DNA of 64,000 nt from Polyangiaceae bacterium (lineage in GTDB: Bacteria; Myxococcota_A; Polyangia; Polyangiales; Polyangiaceae), in the NCBI GenBank assembly GCA_015075635.1, contig JABTUA010000003.1, positions 1,798,001 through 1,862,000 on the forward strand, written 5' to 3'. Made by a program: the position numbers and the translations under genes. Positions within the stretch are counted from its first letter, which is position 1. Every line of letters starts with the position of its first letter. Below are positions 8,302 through 16,720 of this stretch, piece by piece. The notes under the pieces are model-generated. The model saw nothing but the letters and a program-made list of their open reading frames with translations, did no database searches and had not been told where the DNA came from.

Positions 8302-9978
8302 ATGACCCAGGAACCCTACAAGCCGAACGTCGAGCTGGCGCAGGGGCCGCTCGGCACCCTCGCGGTGGCCCAGGGAGCCGAGCGCGCGGTCTTGCTCCGG
8401 ACCGTCCGTCAATCCACCGGTTGGAAGGCGGCGACCCTCGACGCTTGGGCCGCGTCGAGCACCCGAGCCCAGGCGTTGCACCACCCGAGCCTGCTCGCGG
8501 TCATCGACGTGAGTCGCACGGCAGACGCGCTCGTCATCGCCACCGAATACGTCCAAGGCGTCCCTCTCTCCGTGCTGATCGCGCGCGCCCGAGCGAAACA
8601 CCGCGCCATTCCCCCTGAGCTGGCCGAACGCGTGGTGCTGGACCTGGCGAGGTCGGTCGCGAGCACGCAAGAGCTCCTGGCCAAGCAGGGTGACCCGCGC
8701 CCGCTCGGATGGGTGCACCCCGAGAGCGTGCTGGTCACGAGCGGGGATGACGCGTTGATCGCCGACGTCGGTCTGCTCGGGCTCGACGTCGTGGCGGAGC
8801 ACGCCGACCTCCTGACCTTCCGCGCTCCGGAGCTGCTCGACGGACGCGGGGTGACGCCCAACTCTGCGGTTTACTCGCTCGGCCTCTTGCTCTGGGAGCT
8901 GCTCGCCGGCCGCAACGCCCTGGGCGAAGGGACCACGGCGTCGAGCGCCGCGGAGGTGCGGCGCCGCGCGCTGGCCGGTGCCATTCCGCGCCTCGATCTG
9001 GTCGCTCCCAGCGCTCCGGCGCTCCTGGTGGGCATCGCGAGCCAGGCCATCCACCGCGATCCCGCCGAGCGCTTCCCCGACATCGCAGCGTTCGTCGAGA
9101 CGCTCTCCGTGCGGAAGCGCCCAGGGCCCGGCGCGCTCGTCCGCTTCATGAACGAGCTGTGCGGCGATCTGGTCGAGGCCCAGCGTGGCGCTGTGGTGCG
9201 ACCGCAGGCGGCCGCCGCGTCCTGGCGTCCCACGTTTCACCCCGGCGACGAAGCGCCCGAAGTCTCGATCCCGCGCGCTCCGAGGGCCATCGGGCTCGCC
9301 GCGTTCCGCGAGCCGGTCGCGGCACCCGCCGTGGTGATCGCCGACAAGCCGGAGCCTGAGCCGAAGCCCACGCCCGCAGCGGAAGCCCCGCCGATCGAGC
9401 TGCCGCCCGCGCCCCCGGCGCACGCCCCGCAAGCCACGCTGCCGCTCATCTTGGTGAAGAAGGTCTCGACTCCGCCGCCCGCGATCACCGCGCCGATCGC
9501 CGCAGTCGAAGACGACGACGAAGCGCTCCCGCCGGTGCGCTCGAGCCGCCGCGGCGCGTTCATGGTCCTCGTCGCGCTGATCGTGGCAGGAGCTGGCGCG
9601 CTGGCCTACGTCGCCTACCAGAAACAGCAGCAGGGCGAGGTCGCGGAGCCCGCTCTGACGCCGCCGGCGCCGAGCCCGGCGAGCGCCAGCCCTTCGGTGG
9701 CCGCACCCGCCGAGAGCGCCAGCGCGGCACCCAGCGCGAGCAGCGCTCCGCCGGAGCGCGAGTCGAAGGCAGAGCGTCGCGCGCGCGAAGCCCGCGAGGA
9801 GCGCGAAGCCCGCGACGAGAGGCGGAAGCGGCGTGACGCCGGGGCTGCCCCGTCCAGAGACTGGGGCAAGGTGGACGAAGAGGAGCCGGCCAACCCCAAG
9901 AGCGACAACCCTTACGCGGACCCTCCCGCACCGGCGCCAGCGCCGGCACCCGCGGCGAGCTCGAAGTTCGGGTACTGA
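8302..9978 (+). CDS. Membrane-anchored Hanks-type pseudokinase
   Basis: The product is 558 residues from ATG 8302. Residues 15-300 have the outline of a eukaryotic-like Ser/Thr kinase: a C-lobe with SLGLLLWELLAG, RDPAERFPD and an intact RAPE (APE) motif at 174-177. Key residues are missing. There is no glycine loop or VAIK lysine in the N-lobe, the catalytic loop reads WVHPESVLV (137-145) without the HRD aspartate, and DFG is ADVG (154-157). Phosphotransfer is therefore unlikely. A Pro/Ala linker leads to one membrane segment at about 418-440, followed by a Lys/Arg/Glu-rich and Pro/Ala-rich tail outside the cytoplasm. A scaffold or sensor role is inferred. The next gene starts 9 bp after the stop. 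Confidence 0.8.
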   Translation: MTQEPYKPNVELAQGPLGTLAVAQGAERAVLLRTVRQSTGWKAATLDAWAASSTRAQALHHPSLLAVIDVSRTADALVIATEYVQGVPLSVLIARARAKHRAIPPELAERVVLDLARSVASTQELLAKQGDPRPLGWVHPESVLVTSGDDALIADVGLLGLDVVAEHADLLTFRAPELLDGRGVTPNSAVYSLGLLLWELLAGRNALGEGTTASSAAEVRRRALAGAIPRLDLVAPSAPALLVGIASQAIHRDPAERFPDIAAFVETLSVRKRPGPGALVRFMNELCGDLVEAQRGAVVRPQAAAASWRPTFHPGDEAPEVSIPRAPRAIGLAAFREPVAAPAVVIADKPEPEPKPTPAAEAPPIELPPAPPAHAPQATLPLILVKKVSTPPPAITAPIAAVEDDDEALPPVRSSRRGAFMVLVALIVAGAGALAYVAYQKQQQGEVAEPALTPPAPSPASASPSVAAPAESASAAPSASSAPPERESKAERRAREAREEREARDERRKRRDAGAAPSRDWGKVDEEEPANPKSDNPYADPPAPAPAPAPAASSKFGY

Positions 9979-9987
9979 GATTCAGCC

Positions 9988-11130
9988 GTGGGTGGCTGGG
10001 ACGTCATCGTGGTCGGAGTCGGCGGGATGGGCTCCGTCGCCTGTCTCGAGCTCGCTCGCCGGGGCGCGCGGGTGCTCGGCATCGAGCAGCACGCGCTCGG
10101 TCACGCGCTGGGCAGCTCCCACGGCGAGACGCGCCTGTACCGCCGCGCTTACTTCGAAGCTCCGGACTACGTGCCGCTGATGGATCGCGCGCTCGCGCTC
10201 TGGCGCGAGCTCGAGCGAGAGTCCGGCGAGGAGCTGGCCGTCCAGACCGGGCTCGCGCTGTTCGGCCCGCCCCGCGGCGGGCTGCTCGAGCGGGCCGAGG
10301 CCCACGGCGCGGCGCACGGCATCCGCTTCGAGCGGCTCGCTCTCACCGAGGCCGAGCGCCGCTTCCCGGACTTGTCCGCCATGCCGGACGCCGAAGCGAT
10401 GTTCGAGCCGGAGGCGGGCTTCTTGCGCGTCGAGCGTTGCGTGGAGGTAGCGGCGCGTCTGGCGCTCGCGCGCGGCGCGCGCATCGAGTCGAACCTGCGG
10501 GTGACGTCGCTCACGAGCGACGGAGGGGGCGTACGCGTCGAGACGGAGCGCGGCAGCTTCGCGGCGGCGAGCGTGGTGCTCGCTGCCGGCCCCTGGTCGG
10601 CCCCGCTGCTCGGCGGTCTCGGCGCTCGACTGGCGGTGCAGCGCCAAGTGCTGCTCTGGCTCGCGTGCGAGCCCGACGCCTACCGCCTCGACTCGGGGAC
10701 GCCAGCCTTCGGGTTCGACACGCCGGCGGGTTTCTTCTACGGCTTCCCGTCGCTGGAGCCCGGCGCGCTCAAAGTCGCCCGGCACATGCTGGGAGAGCGT
10801 GTCCCGAGCCCGGCGGAGCTCGATCGCGAGCTTCGCCCCGAGGACGCGCGCCCAGTGCAGGAATTCGCCGCCCGACACCTGCCGAAAGCGCACTCCCGCG
10901 TGCTCCGCCATCACGTCTGCATGTACACGATGACGCCCGACGAGCATTTCATCGTCGATCGCCACCCGGAGGAGCCGCGCCTGGTCGTCGCGGCGGGCTT
11001 CAGCGGGCACGGCTTCAAGTTCGCGTCGGCCATCGGGCGCGCCGTCGCGGATCTCGCGCTCGACGGGATGACCCGCGAGCCGATCGGGTTCTTGAGCGCG
11101 CGGCGCTTCGCTCACTTCGGCGCGGTCTGA
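9988..11130 (+). CDS. Monomeric sarcosine oxidase / N-methyl-amino-acid oxidase family flavoprotein
   Basis: Predicted to oxidise an N-methylated or secondary amino acid using covalent FAD and O2. It is 380 residues, the normal size for MSOX/SolA enzymes. The N-terminal FAD motif GVGGMG is at residues 10-15, followed by GSSHGETR, a segment typical of this family. The covalent flavin Cys is recognisable in CMYTMTPDEHF (Cys311), and GFSGHGFKFA near the C-terminus completes the FAD site. The GTG start at 9988 fits the family N-terminus. The substrate (sarcosine, N-methyltryptophan, pipecolate) cannot be told. Its 3' end overlaps the convergent lipoprotein gene by 19 bp. Confidence 0.88.
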   Translation: MGGWDVIVVGVGGMGSVACLELARRGARVLGIEQHALGHALGSSHGETRLYRRAYFEAPDYVPLMDRALALWRELERESGEELAVQTGLALFGPPRGGLLERAEAHGAAHGIRFERLALTEAERRFPDLSAMPDAEAMFEPEAGFLRVERCVEVAARLALARGARIESNLRVTSLTSDGGGVRVETERGSFAAASVVLAAGPWSAPLLGGLGARLAVQRQVLLWLACEPDAYRLDSGTPAFGFDTPAGFFYGFPSLEPGALKVARHMLGERVPSPAELDRELRPEDARPVQEFAARHLPKAHSRVLRHHVCMYTMTPDEHFIVDRHPEEPRLVVAAGFSGHGFKFASAIGRAVADLALDGMTREPIGFLSARRFAHFGAV

Positions 11131-11684
11131 TCGAACTCGTAAGTCGGCGCCGGCGCGCCGTGCGGCCACTTCACCGTCAGCACCCGCTTGCCCCACTGGG
11201 TCCACTCGAAGGTCCAGTCGGCGTCGATGCCGGGCCTCACCCGCGTGACGATGCTGGCCACGCCCTTCTTCATGAAGGGCGGGATGCCACCGGAGTCGTT
11301 GCCGCGAGTGAGCTTCACGGTCTGGATCTGATTCGCCGAATTGTCGCTGGTCCGACAGGACACGCGCAGCCACTCGCGGACGAGCTTGGTCTCGCAGTTC
11401 AGGGGTGTGCTGTGGCGCACGGTGATTTCTCCGACGGCGCCCCACTCCGCGACCGTCGGCGGCTTGGAGGTACCGCTGGTCGGGATGCCGGTCTTGGACT
11501 CGCTGCCGCCCGAGGGCGGGGCGGACTCCGCCGGCGCTGGCGTCGGGGTCGCCTCCGGGGTCGGAGCAGCGGCCGCGGTGACCGTCGGCGGCGGAGGCGC
11601 GATCTCCTCTTTCTTCGCTTCCTGCTTGCACGCCAGGAGCACCACCGTGATCAGCATGCCCGCTCCGATCGTCGTTCGCTTCAT
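11112..11684 (-). CDS. Small lipoprotein, unknown function
   Basis: The product is 190 residues. The start is ATG 11684 (MKRTTIG) rather than ATG 11690, because a GGAGG sequence abuts the upstream ATG directly but lies 6 bases before 11684, the right spacing. The signal peptide ends LLAC, then comes a Pro/Thr/Ala linker of about 60 residues. The C-terminal 110 residues form a compact beta-rich domain with two cysteines (LNCETK, VSCRTS) and several tryptophans. No family recognised. Confidence 0.7.
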   Translation of the reverse strand: MKRTTIGAGMLITVVLLACKQEAKKEEIAPPPPTVTAAAAPTPEATPTPAPAESAPPSGGSESKTGIPTSGTSKPPTVAEWGAVGEITVRHSTPLNCETKLVREWLRVSCRTSDNSANQIQTVKLTRGNDSGGIPPFMKKGVASIVTRVRPGIDADWTFEWTQWGKRVLTVKWPHGAPAPTYEFDQTAPK

Positions 11685-11846
11685 GGCCATCCTCCAGAGA
11701 AGCCCGAGCATGCTCGCGCCGTGCGCTGGGATGCAAGGCGGCTGTCGAACTGGCAATCGCCGGCTGCCGCGCCCGCCAGGCTGGCAGCGTCGCCGCGATT
11801 GTTCGGGCGATTCTCGCTGGAACGGCGCGTGCAAAGTCGCTTGGCC

Positions 11847-12851
11847 ATGACCCAAGCCTTCGCTGGAGCTCTGCTCGGAACCGCCGCCGGTGACGCCCTC
11901 GGCCTGCCGTTCGAGGGGATGACTCGCGCACGCGTGCGGCGCTTCCTGAGACACCGGCCGCTCACTCACCGCATCGGCCTCGTCTCCGACGACACCGAGC
12001 ACGCCTGTCTCGTCGGTCAGGCGTTGCTCGAGGCCGGCGACGACCCGGACCGCTTCGCGCGCGCGCTCGCCTGGCGCCTGCGCTGGTGGCTGGCGGCGCT
12101 GCCCGCCGCAGTCGGCTTCGCCACGCTGCGCGGCATCGCGAAGCTCTGGCTGGGGTTTCATCCCGGGAACAGCGGCGTGCGCTCGGCGGGCAACGGCGCG
12201 GCGATGCGCGCGCCGCTGATCGGCGTGTGGGCCGCGGGCGACGCCGAGCTCAGGCGTGCCTTGGTGCGCGCCTCGACCCGGATCACGCACGTGGATCCGC
12301 GCGCCGAAGAGGGCGCCCAAGTGGTGGCCGCGGGCGCGGCGCTCGCTCTCGGTCCGCCGCGCCCGGCAGAGGAGGTCGTCGAGCTGCTGCTCCATGAGGT
12401 GCGCGACGACGCCCTCGGGCGCGCGCTCGAGGCGGCGGCGACGGATGAGCCCCTCGAGGACTACGCCGAGCGCCTGGGGCAAGGGTGCGGCGTCACCGGC
12501 TTCGTCGGTCACACCGTCCCGATCGCCGTGGCCGCGTGGCTCCGGCATCCGCTCTCGTTTCGCGACGCGATCGAGGACACCGTGCGGCTCGGCGGCGATA
12601 CCGACACCACCGCGGCCATCGTCGGAGCGCTCGTGGGTGCCAACACCGGACCGAGCGGGATCCCCGAGGAGTGGCTCGGCGGGCTCCGCGAGCGGCCGCG
12701 CTCCGTCGAGTGGATGCGCGCGCTCGCCGAGCGCCTGGCTACGCGCGGCCCGCCGCTGCGGCTCTCCTGGCCGCTGATCCCGCTCCGAAACCTGGCGTTC
12801 CTCGTCGTGGTGCTCGGAATGGCGGGGCGGCGGGCGTTGCCGCCGTATTGA
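11847..12851 (+). CDS. ADP-ribosylglycohydrolase (DraG/ARH) family protein
   Basis: Predicted to cleave ADP-ribose from a protein or small molecule using two Mg2+ ions; cytosolic. The 334-residue product keeps the family signatures: GDALGLPFEG near the N-terminus, SDDTEH at residues 47-52 (metal-binding Asp pair, usually DDT), SAGNGAAMR, and the C-terminal GGDTDTTAA motif supplying the other metal-binding acidic residues. A hydrophobic segment close to the C-terminus (LAFLVVVLGMAG) is unusual and might be a membrane or hydrophobic tail. The ATG at 11847 starts the conserved domain. No ART partner is encoded next to it, so the substrate is open. Confidence 0.88.
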   Translation: MTQAFAGALLGTAAGDALGLPFEGMTRARVRRFLRHRPLTHRIGLVSDDTEHACLVGQALLEAGDDPDRFARALAWRLRWWLAALPAAVGFATLRGIAKLWLGFHPGNSGVRSAGNGAAMRAPLIGVWAAGDAELRRALVRASTRITHVDPRAEEGAQVVAAGAALALGPPRPAEEVVELLLHEVRDDALGRALEAAATDEPLEDYAERLGQGCGVTGFVGHTVPIAVAAWLRHPLSFRDAIEDTVRLGGDTDTTAAIVGALVGANTGPSGIPEEWLGGLRERPRSVEWMRALAERLATRGPPLRLSWPLIPLRNLAFLVVVLGMAGRRALPPY

Positions 12852-12870
12852 GTGGTACCCTCCTCCCGCC

Positions 12871-13797
12871 ATGAAGCAACTGCTCTCCTGGTTGGTCCTG
12901 CTGATCGCGGTGGTGGGCTGCGGAGCGGCGAAGAGCGGCGACGCCGCCAGCAGCGGAGGGGCCGCCTATCCCGGGGCGCCGATGGCGGACTCCGTCCAGA
13001 CCGTCAGCGAAGGCGAGATGATGGAGGCGGACGAAGCGCCACCAGCGCCTCCCGAGCCGGGTCCGGCGCCCGAAGGCGCGATGGTGGCGGGGCGTGCCTC
13101 CGCGGGCAGCACCGGCGGTGCACCGCCGCCGGCGCAGGCGCCGATGCCCGCGGCGAAGGCGGCGCCAGCCAGGCAGCCCGATCTCGCAGCGAGGGACAAC
13201 CGCGACAAGGCCGAGAGCCCGAGCGGAGCGCCGGTGGCGAGTGGTGCCCAGAAGGCGGCGGTCGCCTCCCAGATGCTGGTCTACACCGCGGACATCCGGC
13301 TGCGCGTGCAGGAGGTGCCGAAGGCCATCGACGCGGTGGAGAAGCTCGCGAAGGAGATGGGCGGCTACCTGGTCGTGCGCCAGGACAACCGCATCACCGT
13401 GCGCGTGCCCAGCGCCAAGTTCGACGCCTCCCTCGACGAGCTGGTGAAGCTCGGCGAGCTCACGCACCGCAACGTGAGCATCGAGGACGTCACCGATCTC
13501 TACTTCGACATGCAGACCCGCATGAAGAACCTGGAGGTGGTGAAGAAGCGACTGGAAGAGCTGCTGGAGAAGGCCAAGACCGTCGAGGAGTCGCTGGCGG
13601 TGCAGCGCCAGCTCGAGCGCGTGACCATCGAGCTCGAGCGCCTGCGCGGCAAGCTGAAGCTCCTGGCGGAGCTGGTGATGTTCTCGACCATCACCGTGAT
13701 GCTCGAGCCGAAGAGCACCGAGCACATCGACTCGAAGGTGCGGCTGCCGTTCCCGTGGATGGACCGGCTCGGGTTGGGCGAGCTACTCCGGCTGTGA
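12871..13797 (+). CDS. DUF4349-like lipoprotein
   Basis: The product is 308 residues with signal peptide and lipobox VVGC (Cys17). Residues 20-130 are a low-complexity Ala/Pro/Gly linker. Residues 135-300 match the DUF4349 pattern: a strand YTADIRLRV, a helix, GGYLVVRQDN with a second strand pair, then a long coiled coil of about 75 residues (from DMQTRMKNL to KLKLLAELV) and a final strand TITVMLEP. Unlike many DUF4349 proteins there is no C-terminal membrane helix; the lipid anchor would do that job. Its 3' end overlaps the convergent gene by 15 bp. Confidence 0.8.
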   Translation: MKQLLSWLVLLIAVVGCGAAKSGDAASSGGAAYPGAPMADSVQTVSEGEMMEADEAPPAPPEPGPAPEGAMVAGRASAGSTGGAPPPAQAPMPAAKAAPARQPDLAARDNRDKAESPSGAPVASGAQKAAVASQMLVYTADIRLRVQEVPKAIDAVEKLAKEMGGYLVVRQDNRITVRVPSAKFDASLDELVKLGELTHRNVSIEDVTDLYFDMQTRMKNLEVVKKRLEELLEKAKTVEESLAVQRQLERVTIELERLRGKLKLLAELVMFSTITVMLEPKSTEHIDSKVRLPFPWMDRLGLGELLRL

Positions 13798-14355
13798 CGC
13801 GAAGCGCCGGACGTACTCTATCCGGTCGTGACCCCAGAACAGCTCGTCGCCGGCGGCGAAGGTCGGCACCCCGAACACGCCCCGGGCGGCGGCGGCCTCG
13901 GTGCGGGTCTTGAGCTCGGTCTTGGCCCAAGGGTCGTCGAGCGCCTCGGCCACCTGGGCGAGGCCGACCTCCCGAGCCAGCTCGGCGACGACCGCCTTGT
14001 TGGAGACGTCTCGCGCCTCCGCCCAGGCGGCGCGGAACAGCGCGGAGTGGAGCCGGGCGAGGACGCCGTCGCGTTCGGCCAGGAGCGCCGCGCGTAGCGC
14101 GTAGAGGCCGTTGATGGGGAAGACCGGCGGCGGGGTGAAGCGCACGCCCTCGTGCTCCGTGCAGCGCACCAGATCGCGGGCGATGTACTGGAGCTTCGCC
14201 GCCGTGTAGGGCATGCCCTGGGCGAAGGTCTCGAGCCCGCGCAGGTAGACCGGGCAAAACGCGACGTCGATCCCCGAGAGCCTCGCCGGCAGGAGCTCGT
14301 TCGCGAGGTAGGCCCAGGGGCTCGCGTAGTCGAAGTAGAAGAGCACGCGCTGCAT
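13783..14355 (-). CDS. DsbA-fold 2-hydroxychromene-2-carboxylate isomerase-like protein
   Basis: The product is 190 residues, typical of the kappa-class GST / HCCA isomerase family. The N-terminus LFYFDYASPWAYLANE carries the family signature (FDxxSPYAY) with Ser in the place of the thioredoxin-type cysteine. The C-terminal part has the cis-Pro loop GVFGVPTFA and the ending ELFWGHDRIEYV, both diagnostic. Members use glutathione or act as thiol-dependent isomerases in aromatic degradation; the substrate here is unknown and no degradation genes are adjacent. The start ATG 14355 gives the usual N-terminus. Confidence 0.88.
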   Translation of the reverse strand: MQRVLFYFDYASPWAYLANELLPARLSGIDVAFCPVYLRGLETFAQGMPYTAAKLQYIARDLVRCTEHEGVRFTPPPVFPINGLYALRAALLAERDGVLARLHSALFRAAWAEARDVSNKAVVAELAREVGLAQVAEALDDPWAKTELKTRTEAAAARGVFGVPTFAAGDELFWGHDRIEYVRRFASQPE

Positions 14356-14448
14356 GAGCCCTGCTCTAGCGCGGGACGGGCGCCCGCGGCCAACGCTTTG
14401 GCCGCTCGGGTCAGTGCGGTCGGCGGCGGCGCGGGGTACACTGGCCCC

Positions 14449-15192
14449 ATGGTGCGCGGGTCGTTGCTGCTGCTGTTCTGCGTGGTTTGCTCGGTCGGGT
14501 GCGGGGGCACCTCCGACGCGGGCGTGCCCGACGAGGGCAGCGGCGGCACCGCGGCGGGCGGCGTGGCGGGCGTGGCCGGCACGACCTGGGGCAGCGGGGG
14601 CGCGGCTCAGGGTGGCAGCTCGTCCGGCGGCGCCTCCTCCGGCGGTGGCACGACCGGCGTGGGCGGAGGCACCACGAAGCCGTACTACCTGCACTCCGGG
14701 CGCACCTACGATCACGAGAAGGACTACGTGGAATGGGACGGTCAGGTCTCGTTCGTGATGCTGAAGCACAAGGACCAGACCGCGCTGCCGGCGGACGAGG
14801 GCGGCGCGAGCTGCTCCGGTGGCTGCGACGAGCAGGTCACTCGCATCGAGGCGGGGAGCTCGGTTTGGGGGCGCTTCAAGGGTATCACCGGCATCAACGT
14901 TCAGTTGGCCTCGACCAGCGAAGCGGGCGTGGGGCAGGGCGTCTTCAGCGTGTGCAAGACGGATCTGCCGGCGTTCGACCTCGGCGCGGCCTCTACCGGG
15001 CTGCCGGGCTTCAACAACCTGCCGTCGCCAGCGCACGGCGTCGCGGCCAGCGACGACTGCGAGTGGCGGGTGAAGGCCGTGGGCGGCTTCGTGTATTTCC
15101 GCGCCGTCACGGTCACCTCGCCGGCGGGGAGCGGCGGCAGCGGCGGCACCGGCGGCGCTTCGAGCGGCGGCACGGGCGGCGGCCCGTCGTGA
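14449..15192 (+). CDS. Gly-rich-linker lipoprotein, unknown function
   Basis: The product is 247 residues with signal peptide and lipobox VGCG. Residues 22-75 are a Gly/Ser/Thr/Ala linker. The central domain (about 78-225) is beta-rich, has four cysteines (SCSGGC, VCKTD, DDCEW), and ends FVYFRAVTVTSP. A second Gly/Ser tail closes the protein. The domain resembles nothing I can name. It precedes the glycogen synthase gene by 69 bp; no functional link is implied. Confidence 0.65.
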   Translation: MVRGSLLLLFCVVCSVGCGGTSDAGVPDEGSGGTAAGGVAGVAGTTWGSGGAAQGGSSSGGASSGGGTTGVGGGTTKPYYLHSGRTYDHEKDYVEWDGQVSFVMLKHKDQTALPADEGGASCSGGCDEQVTRIEAGSSVWGRFKGITGINVQLASTSEAGVGQGVFSVCKTDLPAFDLGAASTGLPGFNNLPSPAHGVAASDDCEWRVKAVGGFVYFRAVTVTSPAGSGGSGGTGGASSGGTGGGPS

Positions 15193-15261
15193 GCGGTCCG
15201 TGCGCCGGCCCGTCGTGAGCGGCCCGCACGCCGGCTGAATCTGTGGCATCATCCCGCTCCC

Positions 15262-16707
15262 GTGCGGCTCCTCTATATCGCGCCAGAAGTGGCGCCGTTC
15301 GCCAAGACGGGGGGGCTCGCAGACGTGCTTGGCGCGTTGCCGCGGCAGATGCAGCGGCTCGGGCACGACGTGCGCGTCTTCCTGCCGGCCTACGCGCAGA
15401 TCGATCGGAAGAAGTACCGGCTGCGCCCGGTGCTCGGGCCGGTGCAGATCCAGCTCGGCGGCCGGCGCTTCGGCGTCGGCATCGCCAGCGCGCTCCTACC
15501 GGGCAGCGACCTGGAGATCCACTTCGTCCACTCGCCGGAGCTCTTCGCGCGTTCCTCCATCTACACCGCGGACGCCGACGAGCACCTGCGCTTCCTGGTG
15601 CTCTCCTACGGCGCCCTCGAGGCCTGCCGTCGCTTGGGCTTTTCGCCGGACGTCGTTCACTGCCACGACTGGCAGACGGCGCTCGTGCCTTTGGCGCTGA
15701 AGACGTTGTACGCCCGTGATCCCGTGCTCCGGCGCGCGCGCTCGCTGCTCACCATCCACAACCTGCACTACCAGGGCTATTTCCCGGCCAGCGTGCTGCC
15801 GGAGACCGGCCTCGCCCGTGCGGCGCACCTCTTCCACCAGGACTACTTGAAGGAAGGCCGCCTCAACTTCCTCCTGCACGGCGTGCTCTACGCCGACGGC
15901 ATCACGACCGTGAGCCCGAGCTATTCGCGCGAGATCCAGGGCCCCGACCACGGCGCTGGCCTCGACCCGTTCTTGCGCACGCGTGCCTCCACCGTGGTCG
16001 GGATCTTGAACGGCGTGGACTACGAGGAGTGGAGCCCGGAGCACGATCCGTTCATTCCGCACCCTTACGGCGCCACGGATCTCTCCGGCAAGGAGAAGAA
16101 CAAAGCCGTGCTGCTCGGCAAGCTCGGGCTCGAGTACCTGCCCGGAACGCCGGTGGTCGGCGCCGTCAGCCGCATGGTGGGGCAGAAGGGCCTCGACCTG
16201 CTCGCCGGCGTGCTCGGTCGCGCGCTCCGCCGCCACCGCTTCCAGTTCGTGCTGCTCGGCAGCGGCGAGCACCAGCTGGAGGAGATGTACGCCGCGCTCC
16301 AGCGGACGTTCCCGCGCCAGGTCTGCTTCTACCGCGGCTACAGCAACGAGCTGGCGCACCTGATCGAGGCCGGCGCCGACATGTTCGTGATGCCGTCGCG
16401 CTACGAGCCCTGCGGCCTGAACCAGCTCTACAGCCTGCGCTACGGCACCGTGCCCATCGTGCACAAGACCGGAGGGCTCGCCGACACCGTGCAGCTCTTC
16501 AACCCGAAGACGGGTCGCGGCACCGGCTTCCCGTTCGAACAGCACGACGCGCAGGGGCTGACCTGGGCCCTCGAGACGGCGCTGAAGCTCTATCGCGACC
16601 CCTCGGTCTGGCGGAAGATCATGCTAAATGGCATGGCTCAGAACTTCTCCTGGGCCGTGCAGGCCAAGCAGTACGAGCTGCTCTACGAGCGCCTGCTGCG
16701 GAACTGA
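15262..16707 (+). CDS. glgA: Glycogen synthase (ADP-glucose-dependent, GT5)
   Basis: Transfers glucose from ADP-glucose to the growing alpha-1,4-glucan chain. The 481-residue product has the normal length. The N-terminal KTGGLADV motif is at residues 15-22 (Lys15 contacts ADP-glucose). Later come TIHNLHYQG, GITTVSPSY, GAVSRMVGQKG opening the second Rossmann domain, and the C-terminal EPCGLNQLYSLRYG followed by a second KTGGLADTV. The GTG start at 15262 gives VRLLYIAPEV, the standard N-terminus. The ATP-grasp gene at 16721 follows after 13 bp, so cotranscription is likely, although no other glycogen gene is near. Confidence 0.95.
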   Translation: MRLLYIAPEVAPFAKTGGLADVLGALPRQMQRLGHDVRVFLPAYAQIDRKKYRLRPVLGPVQIQLGGRRFGVGIASALLPGSDLEIHFVHSPELFARSSIYTADADEHLRFLVLSYGALEACRRLGFSPDVVHCHDWQTALVPLALKTLYARDPVLRRARSLLTIHNLHYQGYFPASVLPETGLARAAHLFHQDYLKEGRLNFLLHGVLYADGITTVSPSYSREIQGPDHGAGLDPFLRTRASTVVGILNGVDYEEWSPEHDPFIPHPYGATDLSGKEKNKAVLLGKLGLEYLPGTPVVGAVSRMVGQKGLDLLAGVLGRALRRHRFQFVLLGSGEHQLEEMYAALQRTFPRQVCFYRGYSNELAHLIEAGADMFVMPSRYEPCGLNQLYSLRYGTVPIVHKTGGLADTVQLFNPKTGRGTGFPFEQHDAQGLTWALETALKLYRDPSVWRKIMLNGMAQNFSWAVQAKQYELLYERLLRN

Positions 16708-16720
16708 GACAGGAACCCTC

